A DNA stretch of 64,000 bases from Megaustenia siamemsis. Taxonomy: Eukaryota; Mollusca; Gastropoda; Stylommatophora; Ariophantidae. The stretch is taken from NCBI GenBank assembly GCA_032433765.1, contig JAVIAB010000159.1, forward strand, positions 54,884,972-54,948,971. Reading direction: 5' to 3'. Position 1 is the first letter of the stretch. Each line of letters opens with the position of its first letter. Under the pieces are notes generated by a model. The model had not been told where the DNA came from, searched no databases, and saw nothing but the letters and a program-made list of their open reading frames with translations. Shown here one piece after another: positions 1-11,312 of the stretch. The position numbers and the translations under genes are program-made.

Positions 1-137
1 TGGTCTTTGTTGCTGTGAAGTTTTAGTTTTCTTCCATCTCTTTCACTACTTGACTTTTCTCTTCTCTAAACAATTTCCGGTAACAATTTATGTGAGACTG
101 TTGTCCAATAGAATCTAGGATAAACACACATTTATGC

Positions 138-229
138 ATGCATGCATGCATACACACACACACATGCACATGTAAGTATACATGCATTTCTACACACACG
201 CACATCATATATATATGTATATATATATA

Positions 230-306
<77 letters not shown>
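138..306. repeat. CA/TACA-rich stretch followed by (AT)n microsatellite
   Basis: Short CATG, CA and TA runs pass into about 95 bases of almost pure AT alternation (209-304). Open frames across it on both strands encode only Ile-Tyr or His-Thr alternation and are not genes. Confidence 0.95.
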
Positions 307-308
<2 letters not shown>

Positions 309-530
309 ACGCACATTTGTGAAGTTCGACCCCTTCACAACAGATGACTTCACAGTTCCAGAACTCAGACACGATGACGACACAGTCCTTCTCTCAAATT
401 GCAAAAGAGTTGAAAAAGACAATTGAGGTTAAAAAACACAGTAAAAAGGAAGAAAACCGCTATTTAAACATACAGAACAATAATATAATGGCCATGGACA
501 AAAGAAAATGGCAACATAAAAGACACCATA

Positions 531-734
531 GACAGTGAAGAACTTGAAATTGTAACAAACTATGATTATCTGCGATCTGTACTAACAGGAGGGTACCCCG
601 AAGTAAAACAACCCTACTGCCTTGTGGGTGAGCCTTTTCAGTCAAAGGCTAACGGAGCCAACCGTAAACAAACCGACGGAAGACAACAGAAAACCATCGT
701 CGTAACTTCTTTGTACAATCATGAATCGGAATAG
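531..734 (+). pseudogene. Possible degenerate non-LTR reverse transcriptase fragment
   Basis: A 67-codon open stretch without a good start begins with residues reading EIVTNYDYLRSVLTGG. This resembles the RT thumb motif (F-x-YLGS-x-I/L-x-x-D/G) seen in the other LINEs of this window. The rest is not recognisable. The preceding 344-530 stretch is A-rich and has an unremarkable Lys/Gln-rich open frame. The call rests on one short motif. Confidence 0.25.
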
Positions 735-784
735 AAATGATAACAAAAATATTGAATATCTACAACATTGATATATACAATATT

Positions 785-2178
785 GATATTGAGTTATTGA
801 GTTATTTGCGGGTCATCATCATTGCACTCCGAACATGTCTATAGGTGCTCAGATCCCCTCCTCAGCAATTCCCTCAGTGTCCAGCGACTGACGCCTCCAG
901 TTCTATGTTGGTTGGTAAGTCTTCTTACACGGTCACCAAGTTTCTCATTTCTGGATGTGCCCATCTTAACTCCCATCTCCATCATCCGAAGAAGTGACGT
1001 TGATCTGTGTTTGTCGAAGTCCTGTGCTCTTCCCACATCTTGGAGGGCATTGATGATGTCCGCCCGATCCATTGATTGCCCGTCCTCAACGACAGCGCAG
1101 CTAGCCAACCTGTCCGCTCTTTCACTTCCCCGTACTCCCGCATGTCCAGGGACAAAGACACATGTGACCTTATGTATTTTGGACTTCTGCAACAACTCTA
1201 CCCATTGCATGTGTACAGAGCCCGCCTCCACTTTTTTTATCATGCTCAACGAATCACTCAGTATACATGCGTGGGTGTAGTCTTGTGACTCTAACCATTT
1301 GAATGCCTTGGTCACTGCCATCACCTCCATTGTCATGCTACTCGTGGTCATGGCGTATGCTCCACTGTCTTCCTTGGCTATTCTGCCTGCCGAGCGTGTT
1401 GTAAATGCCCATGCACTTCTTTGTGTCGTCTTACAGATCCGTCTGTATAGATGACTGCATCTTTCTCATCGGTGTTATCGCAGATGAGACCGTTGACCTC
1501 AGCATTAACCACGACCGGGTTCTGTTCCCTATTTTTCCTGTCGAGTGTGACAATACACGAGAAAGTCCCCTTGAATGACGTAGGCACCGGTATCCACTCC
1601 TCAACAACGCTGATATTGGTAAGCTCACAGACCTGTTTGATGACATCTTCTGCTCGGCCCACCCATGATTTGCTTCTTTTTAGCCTGTCATCTTTCACTG
1701 TGTTGAGCACGTGGTGCAATGGATGCTCTGTATCTGTACTAATCTTCAGGTATGCTCGTGCTCTCCAGATCTTAATTCTGTCATCCATGGTTGGGAAGTC
1801 AAGAAGATACCTCATTGCTACACAGGGAGTGTCCCTCGTACATCCCAGGATAATGCGCATGGCTTCATTTTGTATTTTCTCCAGCCTATCAATTTGAGTC
1901 GTACTGACAGTAAGAATTGCCAGGGCATATTCGATAGGTGGGAGGACTAATCCCTGGAACAGAAGAGTAAGTAGCCTCTGCTGCAGCTGCCATGACCTTC
2001 AAGGCGGCTAATCCTTTGCGGGATTTTGTTATCACATGGTCGACTTGGTCCCGAAAACACAGGCTGCGATCAAACTTAACTCCAAGGTATGTCATAAACT
2101 TGTCCCTGGTCACCTCATCAGCTCCCATTCGTACTACCGGTGTGGTCATATGAACGATATGATTATTAAGGGAGAACC
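785..2178 (-). pseudogene. I-like LINE ORF2, RT thumb plus RNase H, copy 1 (frameshifted)
   Basis: This is the 3' half of a non-LTR retrotransposon ORF2 that reverse-transcribed and nicked its own RNA. Reading leftwards, the RT thumb (1889-2149) is followed by a block starting MRIILGCTRDTPCV (to 1860) and an RNase H domain. In copy 1 one missing C near 1423 shifts the frame just after the TDGS motif, so the RNase H is split into two frames (1378-1860 and 839-1351). Unlike copies 2 and 3, this copy continues into the natural 3' end of the element: residues GGVSRWTLRELLRRGSEHL and then a tail ending near 785 in ATGATGATGACCCGCAAATAACTC. A matching terminal piece lies at 20056-20166. Confidence 0.85.
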
Positions 2179-2517
2179 ATGAAACTGGTCATACGTTGGA
2201 CATGTGATGAGAAGAGATAATAATCGAATAGCAAAGCAAGCCCTCATATGGGAAACAACAGGTAAAAGAAAAAGAGGAAGACCCAGGGAGACACTGAGAA
2301 GAACAATGATGAGAGAGGCAAGAGCAGCAGGAGTCGGCTCCCTCAATGAGATAGAACTGCTTGCACAGAACAGAGACAGATGGCGAGATTTTATAAAATA
2401 TCTTTAAAAGAAAACTGCTAGAACAAAAATTAATATAGGAGAAGGTGTATCTTGGTCTACGCCCTATGGGCCGGTTACGGCTCGAAAGGTCAATAGATAG
2501 ATAGATAGATGAAACTG
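2179..2517 (+). mobile_element. Nested 321-bp LINE 3' end with 9-bp target-site duplication, copy 1
   Basis: The inserted DNA (2188-2508) is flanked by ATGAAACTG at 2179-2187 and 2509-2517. It encodes the extreme C-terminus of an RTE/CR1-like RT (HVMRRDNNRIAKQALIW, then the basic TGKRKRGRPRETLRR motif) and ends in four TAGA/GATA units, a tandem 3' tail typical of 5'-truncated LINE copies. It splits the minus-strand RT of the host element: the RT core lies right of it and the thumb left. Identical insertions sit at the same place in the other two full units. Confidence 0.9.
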
Positions 2518-2972
2518 ATGCTTTATAAGGATTAATCATGGCACCTGATACCCCACACCAGGAAGAAATGCGATCGAGTTCGTCTTGCATTGTGGAAGCG
2601 ATGCTCCGTCTGTCTCTTCCCTGTCGATATACCAGAATATCATCAGCAAAATTCATAGTTCTTCCCCTCCCATCCAGCTGTTGTTCCGTGATCGTTATTG
2701 TGTACACGTTAAATAGAACTGGTGACAATGGTGAGCCTTGTGGCAGCCCTGGGCAAATGGATGTTGGCTCGGAAGACCAACTTCCACATCTGAGTATCAC
2801 CTTCCTCTGAAACAGTGCCGCGGCGATCCATCTAATGAGGAAGGAGTGCACCGCCAGTTTGAGGAGCATATGCATGAGATATTCAAATGGTACCCTGTAG
2901 TTTGCATCCTCCAGATCTATAGCAGCAGCACATGTCTCCTCTCGTCTGTGGAAGCCTTCGAAGACGTCATTC
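2509..2972 (-). pseudogene. I-like LINE ORF2, reverse transcriptase core, copy 1
   Basis: The frame contains the catalytic reverse-transcriptase palm. Motif A reads AAIDLEDANYRV with its catalytic Asp near 2930; GLPQGSPLSPVLFNVY follows; the second catalytic pair sits in NFADDILVYRQ. The frame is open to WCGVSGAMINPYKAS, where the nested LINE interrupts it. It is cut on its 5' side at about 2972, where an unrelated RTE-like sequence begins, so the finger subdomain and any endonuclease are missing. The clade assignment (I-like) rests on the RNase H domain that follows the RT. Confidence 0.85.
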
Positions 2973-3437
2973 TACCATGTTTCTTGCTTTGATGGTGCAG
3001 GCTGTCATAGATTGACTTGACCATCTTTTGATCTTACTCGTCCATGTTAGTCTTGGTCTGCTTTTGCCTCTTTTACCTTGTATTTTTCCTTCCAATATTA
3101 CTTTTAGTAGGCTGTTGTGTCTATTAATATGCCCCAAAAATTTCATTTGTCTTGTCTTAATTGTATTTAGTAGTTCTCTTTTTATTTTCAGTTGTCTTAA
3201 AACTTTATCGGTTGTTATCTTTTGTTTCAATCTAATTCTACCTAATCTTCTATAAATCCACATTTCAAAGGCTTCAATTTTCTGTTCTGTTTTCTTGTCT
3301 AATGTCCATGTTTCTGCGCCATACAGGAATATTGAGAAGATGTAACATTTTGCCATTCTTAGTTTCAGCCCTGTTGATATTTGTTTTGTTGTTAGTATAT
3401 TTTTCATGGCATTAAAATTACAGTTCGTAAATTACTA
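2973..3437 (-). pseudogene. RTE-like LINE, RT thumb and C-terminus, copy 1
   Basis: An open frame of 146 codons begins NFNAMKNILTTKQ, followed by the thumb motif IFLYGAETWTLDKK and the region FLGHINRHNSLLKVILEGKIQGKRG ahead of the RPRLTW motif. These are standard C-terminal features of endonuclease/RT polyproteins of RTE- or CR1-like elements. The same family appears at 5505-5969, 8037-8501, 9241-11950, 20690-20800 and 61645-62115. The upstream RT core and endonuclease are absent here, and both ends are recombination breakpoints. Confidence 0.85.
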
Positions 3438-4710
3438 GTTGGTTGATAAGTCTTCTTAAACGGCCACTAAGTTTCTCATTTCTGGGGCTGCCCATCTTAA
3501 CTCCCATTTCCATCATCCGAAGAAGTGATGTGTATCTATATTTGTCGAACTCCTGTGCTCTTCCCACATCTTGGAGGGCATTGATGATGTCCGCCCGATC
3601 CATTGGTTGCCCGTCCTCAACGACAGCGCAGCTAGCCAACCTGTCCGCTCTTTCACTTCCCCGTACTCCCGCATGTCCAGGGACAAAGACACATGTGACC
3701 TTATGTATTTTGGACTTCTGCAACAACTCTACCCATTGCATGTGTACAGAGCCCGCCTCCACTTTTTTTATCATGCTCAACGAATCACTCAGTATACATG
3801 CGTGGGTGTAGTCTTGTGACTCTAACCATTTGAATGCCTTGGTCACTGCCATCACCTCCATTGTCATGCTACTCGTGGTCATGGCGTATGCACCACTGTC
3901 TTCCTTGGCTATTCTGCCTGCCGAGCGTGTTGTAAATGCCCATGCACTTCTTTCGTGTCGTCTTACAGATCCGTCTGTATAGATGACTGCATCTTTCTCA
4001 TCGGTGTTATCGCAGATGAGACCGTTGACCTCAGCATTAACCACGACCGGGTTCTGTTCCCTATTTTTCCTGTCGAGTGTGACAATACACGAGAAAGTCC
4101 CCTTGAATGACGTAGGCACCGGTATCCACTCCTCACCAACGCTGATATTGGTAAGCCCACAGACCTGTTTGATGACATCTTCTGCTCGGCCCACCCATGA
4201 TTTGCTTCTTTTTAGCCTGTCATCTTTCTCTGTGTTGAGCACGTGGTGCAATGGATGCTCTGTATCTGTACTAATCTTCAGGTATGCTCGTGCTCTCCAG
4301 ATCTTAATTCTGTCATCCATGGTTGGGAAGTCAAGAAGATACCTCATTGCTACACAGGGAGTGTCCCTCGTACATCCCAGGATAATGCGCATGGCTTCAT
4401 TTTGTATTTTCTCCAGCCTATCAATTTGAGTCGTACTGACAGTAAGAATTGCCAGGGCATATTCGATAGGTGGGAGGACTAATCCCTGGAACAGAAGAGT
4501 AAGTAGCCTCTGCTGCAGCTGCCATGACCTTCAAGGCGGCTAATCCTTTGCGGGATTTTGTTATCACATGGTCGACTTGGTCCCGAAAACACAGGCTGCG
4601 ATCAAACTTAACTCCAAGGTATGTCATAAACTTGTCCCTGGTCACCTCATCAGCTCCCATTCGTACTACCGGTGTGGTCATATGAACGATATGATTATTA
4701 AGGGAGAACC
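3438..4710 (-). pseudogene. I-like LINE ORF2, RT thumb plus RNase H, copy 2
   Basis: In this copy the RNase H-bearing frame is uninterrupted for 324 codons (3418-4392). RNase H occupies roughly residues 134-255, and all four metal-binding acids are visible: Asp140 in VIYTDGS, Glu179 in SMTMEVMAV, Asp203 in CILSDSLS and Asp250 in GSERADRLA, with VPGHAG just before the last. The thumb part (4421-4681) is in a different frame, so ORF2 is still frameshifted between the two. The right-hand natural C-terminus seen in copy 1 is lost at the unit boundary and replaced by residues LVIYEL. Confidence 0.87.
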
Positions 4711-5049
4711 ATGAAACTGGTCATACGTTGGACATGTGATGAGAAGAGATAATAATCGAATAGCAAAGCAAGCCCTCATATGGGAAACAACAGGTAAAAG
4801 AAAAAGAGGAAGACCCAGGGAGACACTGAGAAGAACAATGATGAGAGAGGCAAGAGCAGCAGGAGTCGGCTCCCTCAATGAGATAGAACTGCTTGCACAG
4901 AACAGAGACAGATGGCGAGATTTTATAAAATATCTTTAAAAGAAAACTGCTAGAACAAAAATTAATATAGGAGAAGGTGTATCTTGGTCTACGCCCTATG
5001 GGCCGGTTACGGCTCGAAAGGTCAATAGATAGATAGATAGATGAAACTG
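4711..5049 (+). mobile_element. Nested LINE 3' end with 9-bp TSD, copy 2
   Basis: This duplicate of the insertion at 2188-2508 has the same ATGAAACTG repeats on both sides and the same tetranucleotide tail. Being inherited with the unit, it is not an independent insertion. Confidence 0.88.
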
Positions 5050-5504
5050 ATGCTTTATAAGGATTAATCATGGCACCTGATACCCCACACCAGGAAGAAA
5101 TGCGATCGAGTTCGTCTTGCATTGTGGAAGCGATGCTCCGTCTGTCTCTTCCCTGTCGATATACCAGAATATCATCAGCAAAATTCATAGTTCTTCCCCT
5201 CCCATCCAGCTGTTGTTCCGTGATCGTTATTGTGTACACGTTAAATAGAACTGGTGACAATGGTGAGCCTTGTGGCAGCCCTGGGCAAATGGATGTTGGC
5301 TCGGAAGACCAACTTCCACATCTGAGTATCACCTTCCTCTGAAACAGTGCCGCGGCGATCCATCTAATGAGGAAGGAGTGCACCGCCAGTTTGAGGAGCA
5401 TATGCATGAGATATTCAAATGGTACCCTGTAGTTTGCATCCTCCAGATCTATAGCAGCAGCACATGTCTCCTCTCGTCTGTGGAAGCCTTCGAAGACGTC
5501 ATTC
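5041..5504 (-). pseudogene. I-like LINE RT core, copy 2
   Basis: This segment matches the copy 1 RT core in all visible motifs (AAIDLED, GLPQGSPLSPVLF, NFADDILVY). It has the same truncation on the 5' side of the element and the same interruption by the nested LINE. Confidence 0.85.
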
Positions 5505-5969
5505 TACCATGTTTCTTGCTTTGATGGTGCAGGCTGTCATAGATTGACTTGACCATCTTTTGATCTTACTCGTCCATGTTAGTCTTGGTCTGCTTTTGCC
5601 TCTTTTACCTTGTATTTTTCCTTCCAATATTACTTTTAGTAGGCTGTTGTGTCTATTAATATGCCCCAAAAATTTCATTTGTCTTGTCTTAATTGTATTT
5701 AGTAGTTCTCTTTTTGTTTTCAGTTGTCTTAAAACTTTATCGGTTGTTATCTTTTGTTTCAATCTAATTCTACCTAATCTTCTATAAATCCACATTTCAA
5801 AGGCTTCAATTTTCTGTTCTGTTTTCTTGTCTAATGTCCATGTTTCTGCGCCATACAGGAATATTGAGAAGATGTAACATTTTGCCATTCTTAGTTTCAG
5901 CCCTGTTGATATTTGTTTTGTTGTTAGTATATTTTTCATGGCATTAAAATTACAGTTCGTAAATTACTA
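5505..5969 (-). pseudogene. RTE-like LINE C-terminus, copy 2
   Basis: This is the same 146-codon frame as in copy 1 with one visible amino-acid change (QLKIKREL becomes QLKTKREL). It is joined to the next I-like segment at the unit boundary. Confidence 0.85.
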
Positions 5970-7242
5970 GTTGGTTGATAAGTCTTCTTAAACGGCCACT
6001 AAGTTTCTCATTTCTGGCTGTGCCCATCTTAACTCCCATTTCCATCATCCGAAGAAGTGATGTGTATCTATATTTGTCGAACTCCTGTGCTCTTCCCACA
6101 TCTTGGAGGGCATTGATGATGTCCGCCCGATCCATTGGTTGCCCGTCCTCAACGACAGCGCAGCTAGCCAACCTGTCCGCTCTTTCACTTCCCCGTACTC
6201 CCGCATGTCCAGGGACAAAGACACATGTGACCTTATGTATTTTGGACTTCTGCAACAACTCTACCCATTGCATGTGTACAGAGCCCGCCTCCACTTTTTT
6301 TATCATGCTCAACGAATCACTCAGTATACATGCGTGGGTGTAGTCTTGTGACTCTAACCATTTGAATGCCTTGGTCACTGCCATCACCTCCATTGTCATG
6401 CTACTCGTGGTCATGGCGTATGCACCACTGTCTTCCTTGGCTATTCTGCCTGCCGAGCGTGTTGTAAATGCCCATGCACTTCTTTCGTGTCGTCTTACAG
6501 ATCCGTCTGTATAGATGACTGCATCTTTCTCATCGGTGTTATCGCAGATGAGACCGTTGACCTCAGCATTAACCACGACCGGGTTCTGTTCCCTATTTTT
6601 CCTGTCGAGTGTGACAATACACGAGAAAGTCCCCTTGAATGACGTAGGCACCGGTATCCACTCCTCACCAACGCTGATATTGGTAAGCCCACAGACCTGT
6701 TTGATGACATCTTCCGCTCGGCCCACCCATGATTTGCTTCTTTTTAGCCTGTCATCTTTCTCTGTGTTGAGCACGTGGTGCAATGGATGCTCTGTATCTG
6801 TACTAATCTTCAGGTATGCTCGTGCTCTCCAGATCTTAATTCTGTCATCCATGGTTGGGAAGTCAAGAAGATACCTCATTGCTACACAGGGAGTGTCCCT
6901 CGTACATCCCAGGATAATGCGCATGGCTTCATTTTGTATTTTCTCCAGCCTATCAATTTGAGTCGTACTGACAGTAAGAATTGCCAGGGCATATTCGATA
7001 GGTGGGAGGACTAATCCCTGGAACAGAAGAGTAAGTAGCCTCTGCTGCAGCTGCCATGACCTTCAAGGCGGCTAATCCTTTGCGGGATTTTGTTATCACG
7101 TGGTCGACTTGGTCCCGAAAACACAGGCTGCGATCAAACTTAACTCCAAGGTATGTCATAAACTTGTCCCTGGTCACCTCATCAGCTCCCATTCGTACTA
7201 CCGGTGTGGTCATATGAACGATATGATTATTAAGGGAGAACC
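5970..7242 (-). pseudogene. I-like LINE ORF2, RT thumb plus RNase H, copy 3
   Basis: A 324-codon frame (5950-6924) contains a complete-looking RNase H with the same four acidic residues as copy 2. It differs from copy 2 at a few bases, for example GTARNEK in place of GSPRNEK near the C-terminus. The thumb frame lies at 6953-7213. Confidence 0.87.
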
Positions 7243-7581
7243 ATGAAACTGGTCATACGTTGGACATGTGATGAGAAGAGATAATAATCGAATAGCAAAG
7301 CAAGCCCTCATATGGGAAACAACAGGTAAAAGAAAAAGAGGAAGACCCAGGGAGACACTGAGAAGAACATTGATGAGAGAGGCAAGAGCAGCAGGAGTCG
7401 GCTCCCTCAATGAGATAGAACTGCTTGCACAGAACAGAGACAGATGGCGAGATTTGATAAAATATCTTTAAAAGAAAACTGCTAGAACAAAAATTAATAT
7501 AGGAGAAGGTGTATCTTGGTCTACGCCCTATGGGCCGGTTACGGCTCGAAAGGTCAATAGATAGATAGATAGATGAAACTG
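7243..7581 (+). mobile_element. Nested LINE 3' end with 9-bp TSD, copy 3
   Basis: This is the third inherited copy of the nested insertion. It carries private substitutions (TLRRTLMREA instead of TLRRTMMREA, and WRDLIKYL instead of WRDFIKYL). The flanking ATGAAACTG repeats are intact. Confidence 0.88.
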
Positions 7582-8036
7582 ATGCTTTATTAGGATTAAT
7601 CATGGCACCTGATACCCCACACCAGGAAGAAATGCGATCGAGTTCGTCTTGCATTGTGGAAGCGATGCCCCGTCTGTCTCTTCCCTGTCGATATACCAGA
7701 ATATCATCAGCAAAATTCATAGTTCTTCCCCTCCCATCCAGCTGTTGTTCCGTGATCGTTATTGTGTACACGTTAAATAGAACTGGTGACAATGGTGAGC
7801 CTTGTGGCAGCCCTGGGCAAATGGATGTTGGCTCGGAAGACCAACTTCCACATCTGAGTATCACCTTCCTCTGAAACAGTGCCGCGGCGATCCATCTAAT
7901 GAGGAAGGAGTGCACCGCCAGTTTGAGTAGCATATGCATGAGATATTCAAATGGTACCCTGTAGTTTGCATCCTCCAGATCTATAGCAGCAGCACATGTC
8001 TCCTCTCGTCCGTGGAAGCCTTCGAAGACGTCATTC
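7573..8036 (-). pseudogene. I-like LINE RT core, copy 3
   Basis: The RT palm motifs are the same as in copies 1 and 2. Private changes include DRRGIAST for DRRSIAST and INPNKAS for INPYKAS, which makes this the most diverged of the three full units. Confidence 0.85.
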
Positions 8037-8501
8037 TACCATGTTTCTTGCTTTGATGGTGCAGGCTGTCATAGATTGACTTGACCATCTTTTGATGTTA
8101 CTCGTCCATGTTAGTCTTGGTCTGCTTTTGCCTCTTTTACCTTGTATTTTTCCTTCCAATATTACTTTTAGTAGGCTGTTGTGTCTATTAATATGCCCCA
8201 AAAATTTCATTTGTCTTGTCTTAATTGTATTTAGTAGTTCTCTTTTTATTTTCAGTTGTCTTAAAACTTTATCGTTTGTTATCTTTTGTTTCAATCTAAT
8301 TCTACCTAATCTTCTATAAATCCACATTTCAAAGGCTTTAATTTTCTGTTCTGTTTTCTTGTCTAATGTCCATGTTTCTGCGCCATACAGGAATATTGAG
8401 AAGATGTAACATTTTGCCATTCTTAGTTTCAGCCCTGTTGATATTTGTTTTGTTGTTAGTATATTTTTCATGGCATTAAAATTACAGTTCGTAAATTACT
8501 A
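8037..8501 (-). pseudogene. RTE-like LINE C-terminus, copy 3
   Basis: This is a 146-codon frame as in the other units, with changes such as EQKIKAFEM for EQKIEAFEM and TWTSNIKRW for TWTSKIKRW. Confidence 0.85.
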
Positions 8502-9215
8502 GTTGGTTGATAAGTCTTCTTAAACGGCCACTAAGTTTCTCATTTCTGGCTGTGCCCATCTTAACTCCCATTTCCATCATCCGAAGAAGTGATGTGTATC
8601 TGTATTTGTCGAACTCCTGTGCTCTTCCCACATCTTGGAGGGCATTGATGATGTCCGCCCGATCCATTGGTTGCCCGTCCTCAACGACAGCGCAGCTAAC
8701 CAACCTGTCCGCTCTTTCAGTTCACCGTACTCCCTCATGTCCAATGACATAGACAAAGATGACCTTACGTATTTTGGATTTCTGCAACGACTCTACCTAT
8801 TGCATGCGTACAGAGCCCGCCTACACCTTTTTAATCATGCTCATCGAATCACTCAGTATACATGCGTGGGTGTAGTCTTGTGACTCTAACCATTTGAATG
8901 TCTTGGTCACTGCCATCGCCTCCATTGTCATGCTACTCGTGGTCATGACGTATGCACCACTGTTTTCCTTGACTATTCTGCCTGCCGAGCGTGCGCATGG
9001 CTTCATTTTGTATGTTCTCCAGCCTATTAATTTGAGTCGTACTCACAGTAAGAATTGCCAGGGCATACTCGATTGGTGCGAGGACTAATCCCTGGAACAG
9101 AAGAGTAAGTAGACTCTGCTCGATCTTGGCAGCTGCCATGACCTTCAAGGCGGCTAATCCTTTGCGGGATTTTGTTATCACATGGTTGACGTGGTCATGA
9201 AAGCACAGATTTAGT
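8502..9215 (-). pseudogene. Partial fourth unit passing into a diverged I-like LINE relative
   Basis: Up to about 8715 the sequence is nearly identical to the start of the other units. Beyond it, the same protein region (RNase H, residues MTTSSMTMEAMAV and HACILSDSMSMIKKV) continues but with many substitutions. About 450 bases between the RNase H start and the EKIQNEAMR block are missing near 8995. The thumb part VITKSRKGLAALKVMAAA follows to 9181. This right-hand piece looks like the resident paralogue against which the array recombined. Confidence 0.75.
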
Positions 9216-10056
9216 GTATGTTAGTGGAATTTGATGAGAGTTGGCTAATTTTTGTTTTCAGGTGGAATTAAAAGGATGTCATTATCATCATCATCATCGA
9301 GTGCTGTCTCCGCAGCGAAGGTTGACTACCATGGATCGTCATTCTGCTCTGTCTCTTGCTTTGACGGTGCTAGTTGTCATAGGCTGGTTTGTCCATCCGA
9401 TGATGTTACTCGTCCATGTTAATTTTGGTCTGCTTCTGCCTCATTTGTCTTGTATTTTGGAACCAGTGGTGGGGTGTGTTAGACACTCATCTTGTATTTT
9501 CCCCTCCAGGATTACTTTTAGTTAGCTGTTGTGTCTTTTAATATAACCCAAAACCCGCATTTGTCTTGTTTGAATTGTGCTTTGTAGTTCTCTTTTCATG
9601 TTTAGTTGTTTTAAGACTACATCGTTTGTTTTCTTCTTTTCTTTCTATCCAATTCTACCTATTCTTCTATATATCCACATTTCAAAGGCTTCAATTCTCT
9701 GTTCTGTTTTTCTTTTCTATGTACCATATTTTTGCACCATACAGGAATATTGAGAAGATGTAGCATTTTACTATATTTGTTTTTGCCCTGGTCTTATTTG
9801 TTTTGATGTTAGTATGTTCTTCATGACATTAAAATTACTTTTTGCAATTCCTATTCTTTTGTTTATTTCAGTTGTACATTTTCCATCACTGGTTATAGTA
9901 TGTCCTTGCAGTTGTAGCGCTGGACTGTCTCCAGGTCTATTCCTTAAATTTTGATACCCACTTGTAGGTTTTGAGTATTTATTTTTATGATAATTTTTTT
10001 TTTATTCATTCTTTCAGTCTTTTTGATATTCATATCTAGTCCATATTTTTTGCTTC

Positions 10057-10347
10057 TCATATATATATTTCATGAAGTATTTGTTGTAGATCTTTAGGAT
10101 GTTCTGCTAGTAGTACAGTATCGTCAGCATATCTTAGGTTATTGATTATCTTTCCATTAATTTGTAGGCCTGGCGTCTCTATGATGTTTTTAAAGATTTG
10201 CCCAGTGTATAGATTGAACAAGCTTGGTGGTAGGATGCATTCCTGTCTTACTCCTCTTTTAATGTCCATGGGTGTAGAATTCTCTTTGTTATTTTTCATT
10301 ATTGCTGTTTGCTCCCAGTATATATTACATATTAGTAGATGGTCCAT
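10057..10347 (-). pseudogene. RT palm fragment of the RTE-like LINE
   Basis: A 96-codon frame holds the motif block GVRQECILPPSLFNLYTG and the catalytic box NNLRYADDTVLLAEH, both classical for RTE-type reverse transcriptases. The substitution GVRQE for the usual GVRQG suggests decay. Flanking RT sequence is present but in other frames. Confidence 0.85.
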
Positions 10348-11312
10348 GTCATCTTGATGTATCTTTTATATGTTTCTCTTTTTGTCTCTTTTTTTATTTA
10401 TCTCTAAATCAAAATTGCTGCTCATCTAATTCAGTAATGATTTTGTTCTCAATTTTTCCTTGTATAACTTTTAGCAAGTTTTTTGTAACATGGCTCATTA
10501 GGCTTATTGTTCTAAAGTCACTTCATTCAACTCCACCATTCTTTTTAGGCAATGCAGTGAAAGTTGATGTTTTTAGTTCATTTTATAGCCTGATGTAAAT
10601 TTTATAATTAGATTCTTGCCCCTTTGATCATGAATTAGTTCTGTTATATAATCATGCCATCCATCTATTATAGCTTTATTGTCTGTTAGCATCTTTCCTT
10701 TTTTGTCTGCAATGCATCCACTTTCTGTGCCTTTTTTTTATTAGTCATTCTCTTTATTTCTGAGTACATTCGTCTCAAGTCTTGTTTGCTTTCCATAGTT
10801 TCTATTTCTATACATTTTTGGCTGAGTCAGTCTTCTTTTGACTTTTTGCACATGTTGCGTATTTAATTATATATTTTATTATATTCGGCAGTGTTCTTCG
10901 CTTGTCTCCTTCCTTCCATTTTTTCTAAGATGGTGTTAGTTATTCATTTTTGTTTTCTGTTCTTTTCTCTTATGGGTAAGGTGTCGGAAATTTCTTGTAT
11001 GCTTTTCTTTATGCATTTCTATTTGGTTGTGACTTTTTCATCAGGATTGTCTCTTCTGTATTGCTCCATTCCTTCTTCTATCAGCTTCTGGTATGTGTTA
11101 TTTTCTTGTATTGTATATTTATCTTTAATATATTATTTTTTTTTTATTTAAAGCTGTTATATCTAGTGGTATTGTTCATGAATTAGACTTTTGTTTGTTT
11201 CTCTTTAGTTTGATTTTCATTTTAATCAGTACAGGATCTGAATTAATATCTGCTCCTGGATAGGTTTTGGCTTTCTTTACACTGTTACGGAACCCCTCTT
11301 TAATCATTATGT

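Larger units (their letters stand above)
907..8715. repeat. Tandem triplication of a 2,532-bp mosaic LINE unit, plus a partial fourth copy
   Basis: The same succession of sequence starts at about 907, 3438, 5970 and 8502, giving a spacing of 2,531-2,532 bases. Each unit contains, in plus-strand order, the RNase H and thumb part of an I-like LINE (minus), a nested LINE 3' end (plus), the RT core of the I-like LINE (minus) and the C-terminal part of an RTE-like LINE (minus). Copies 2 and 3 differ by only scattered single bases. Copy 1 is more diverged over its first roughly 110 bases and lacks one C near 1423. The fourth copy runs cleanly only to about 8715 and then becomes a diverged relative. 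Every unit contains the nested insertion, so the insertion predates the duplication. Confidence 0.93.

Noticed and set aside
132..422. 96-codon minus-strand frame with a long Ile-Tyr run
   Set aside because: Translation of an AT microsatellite with no other support.
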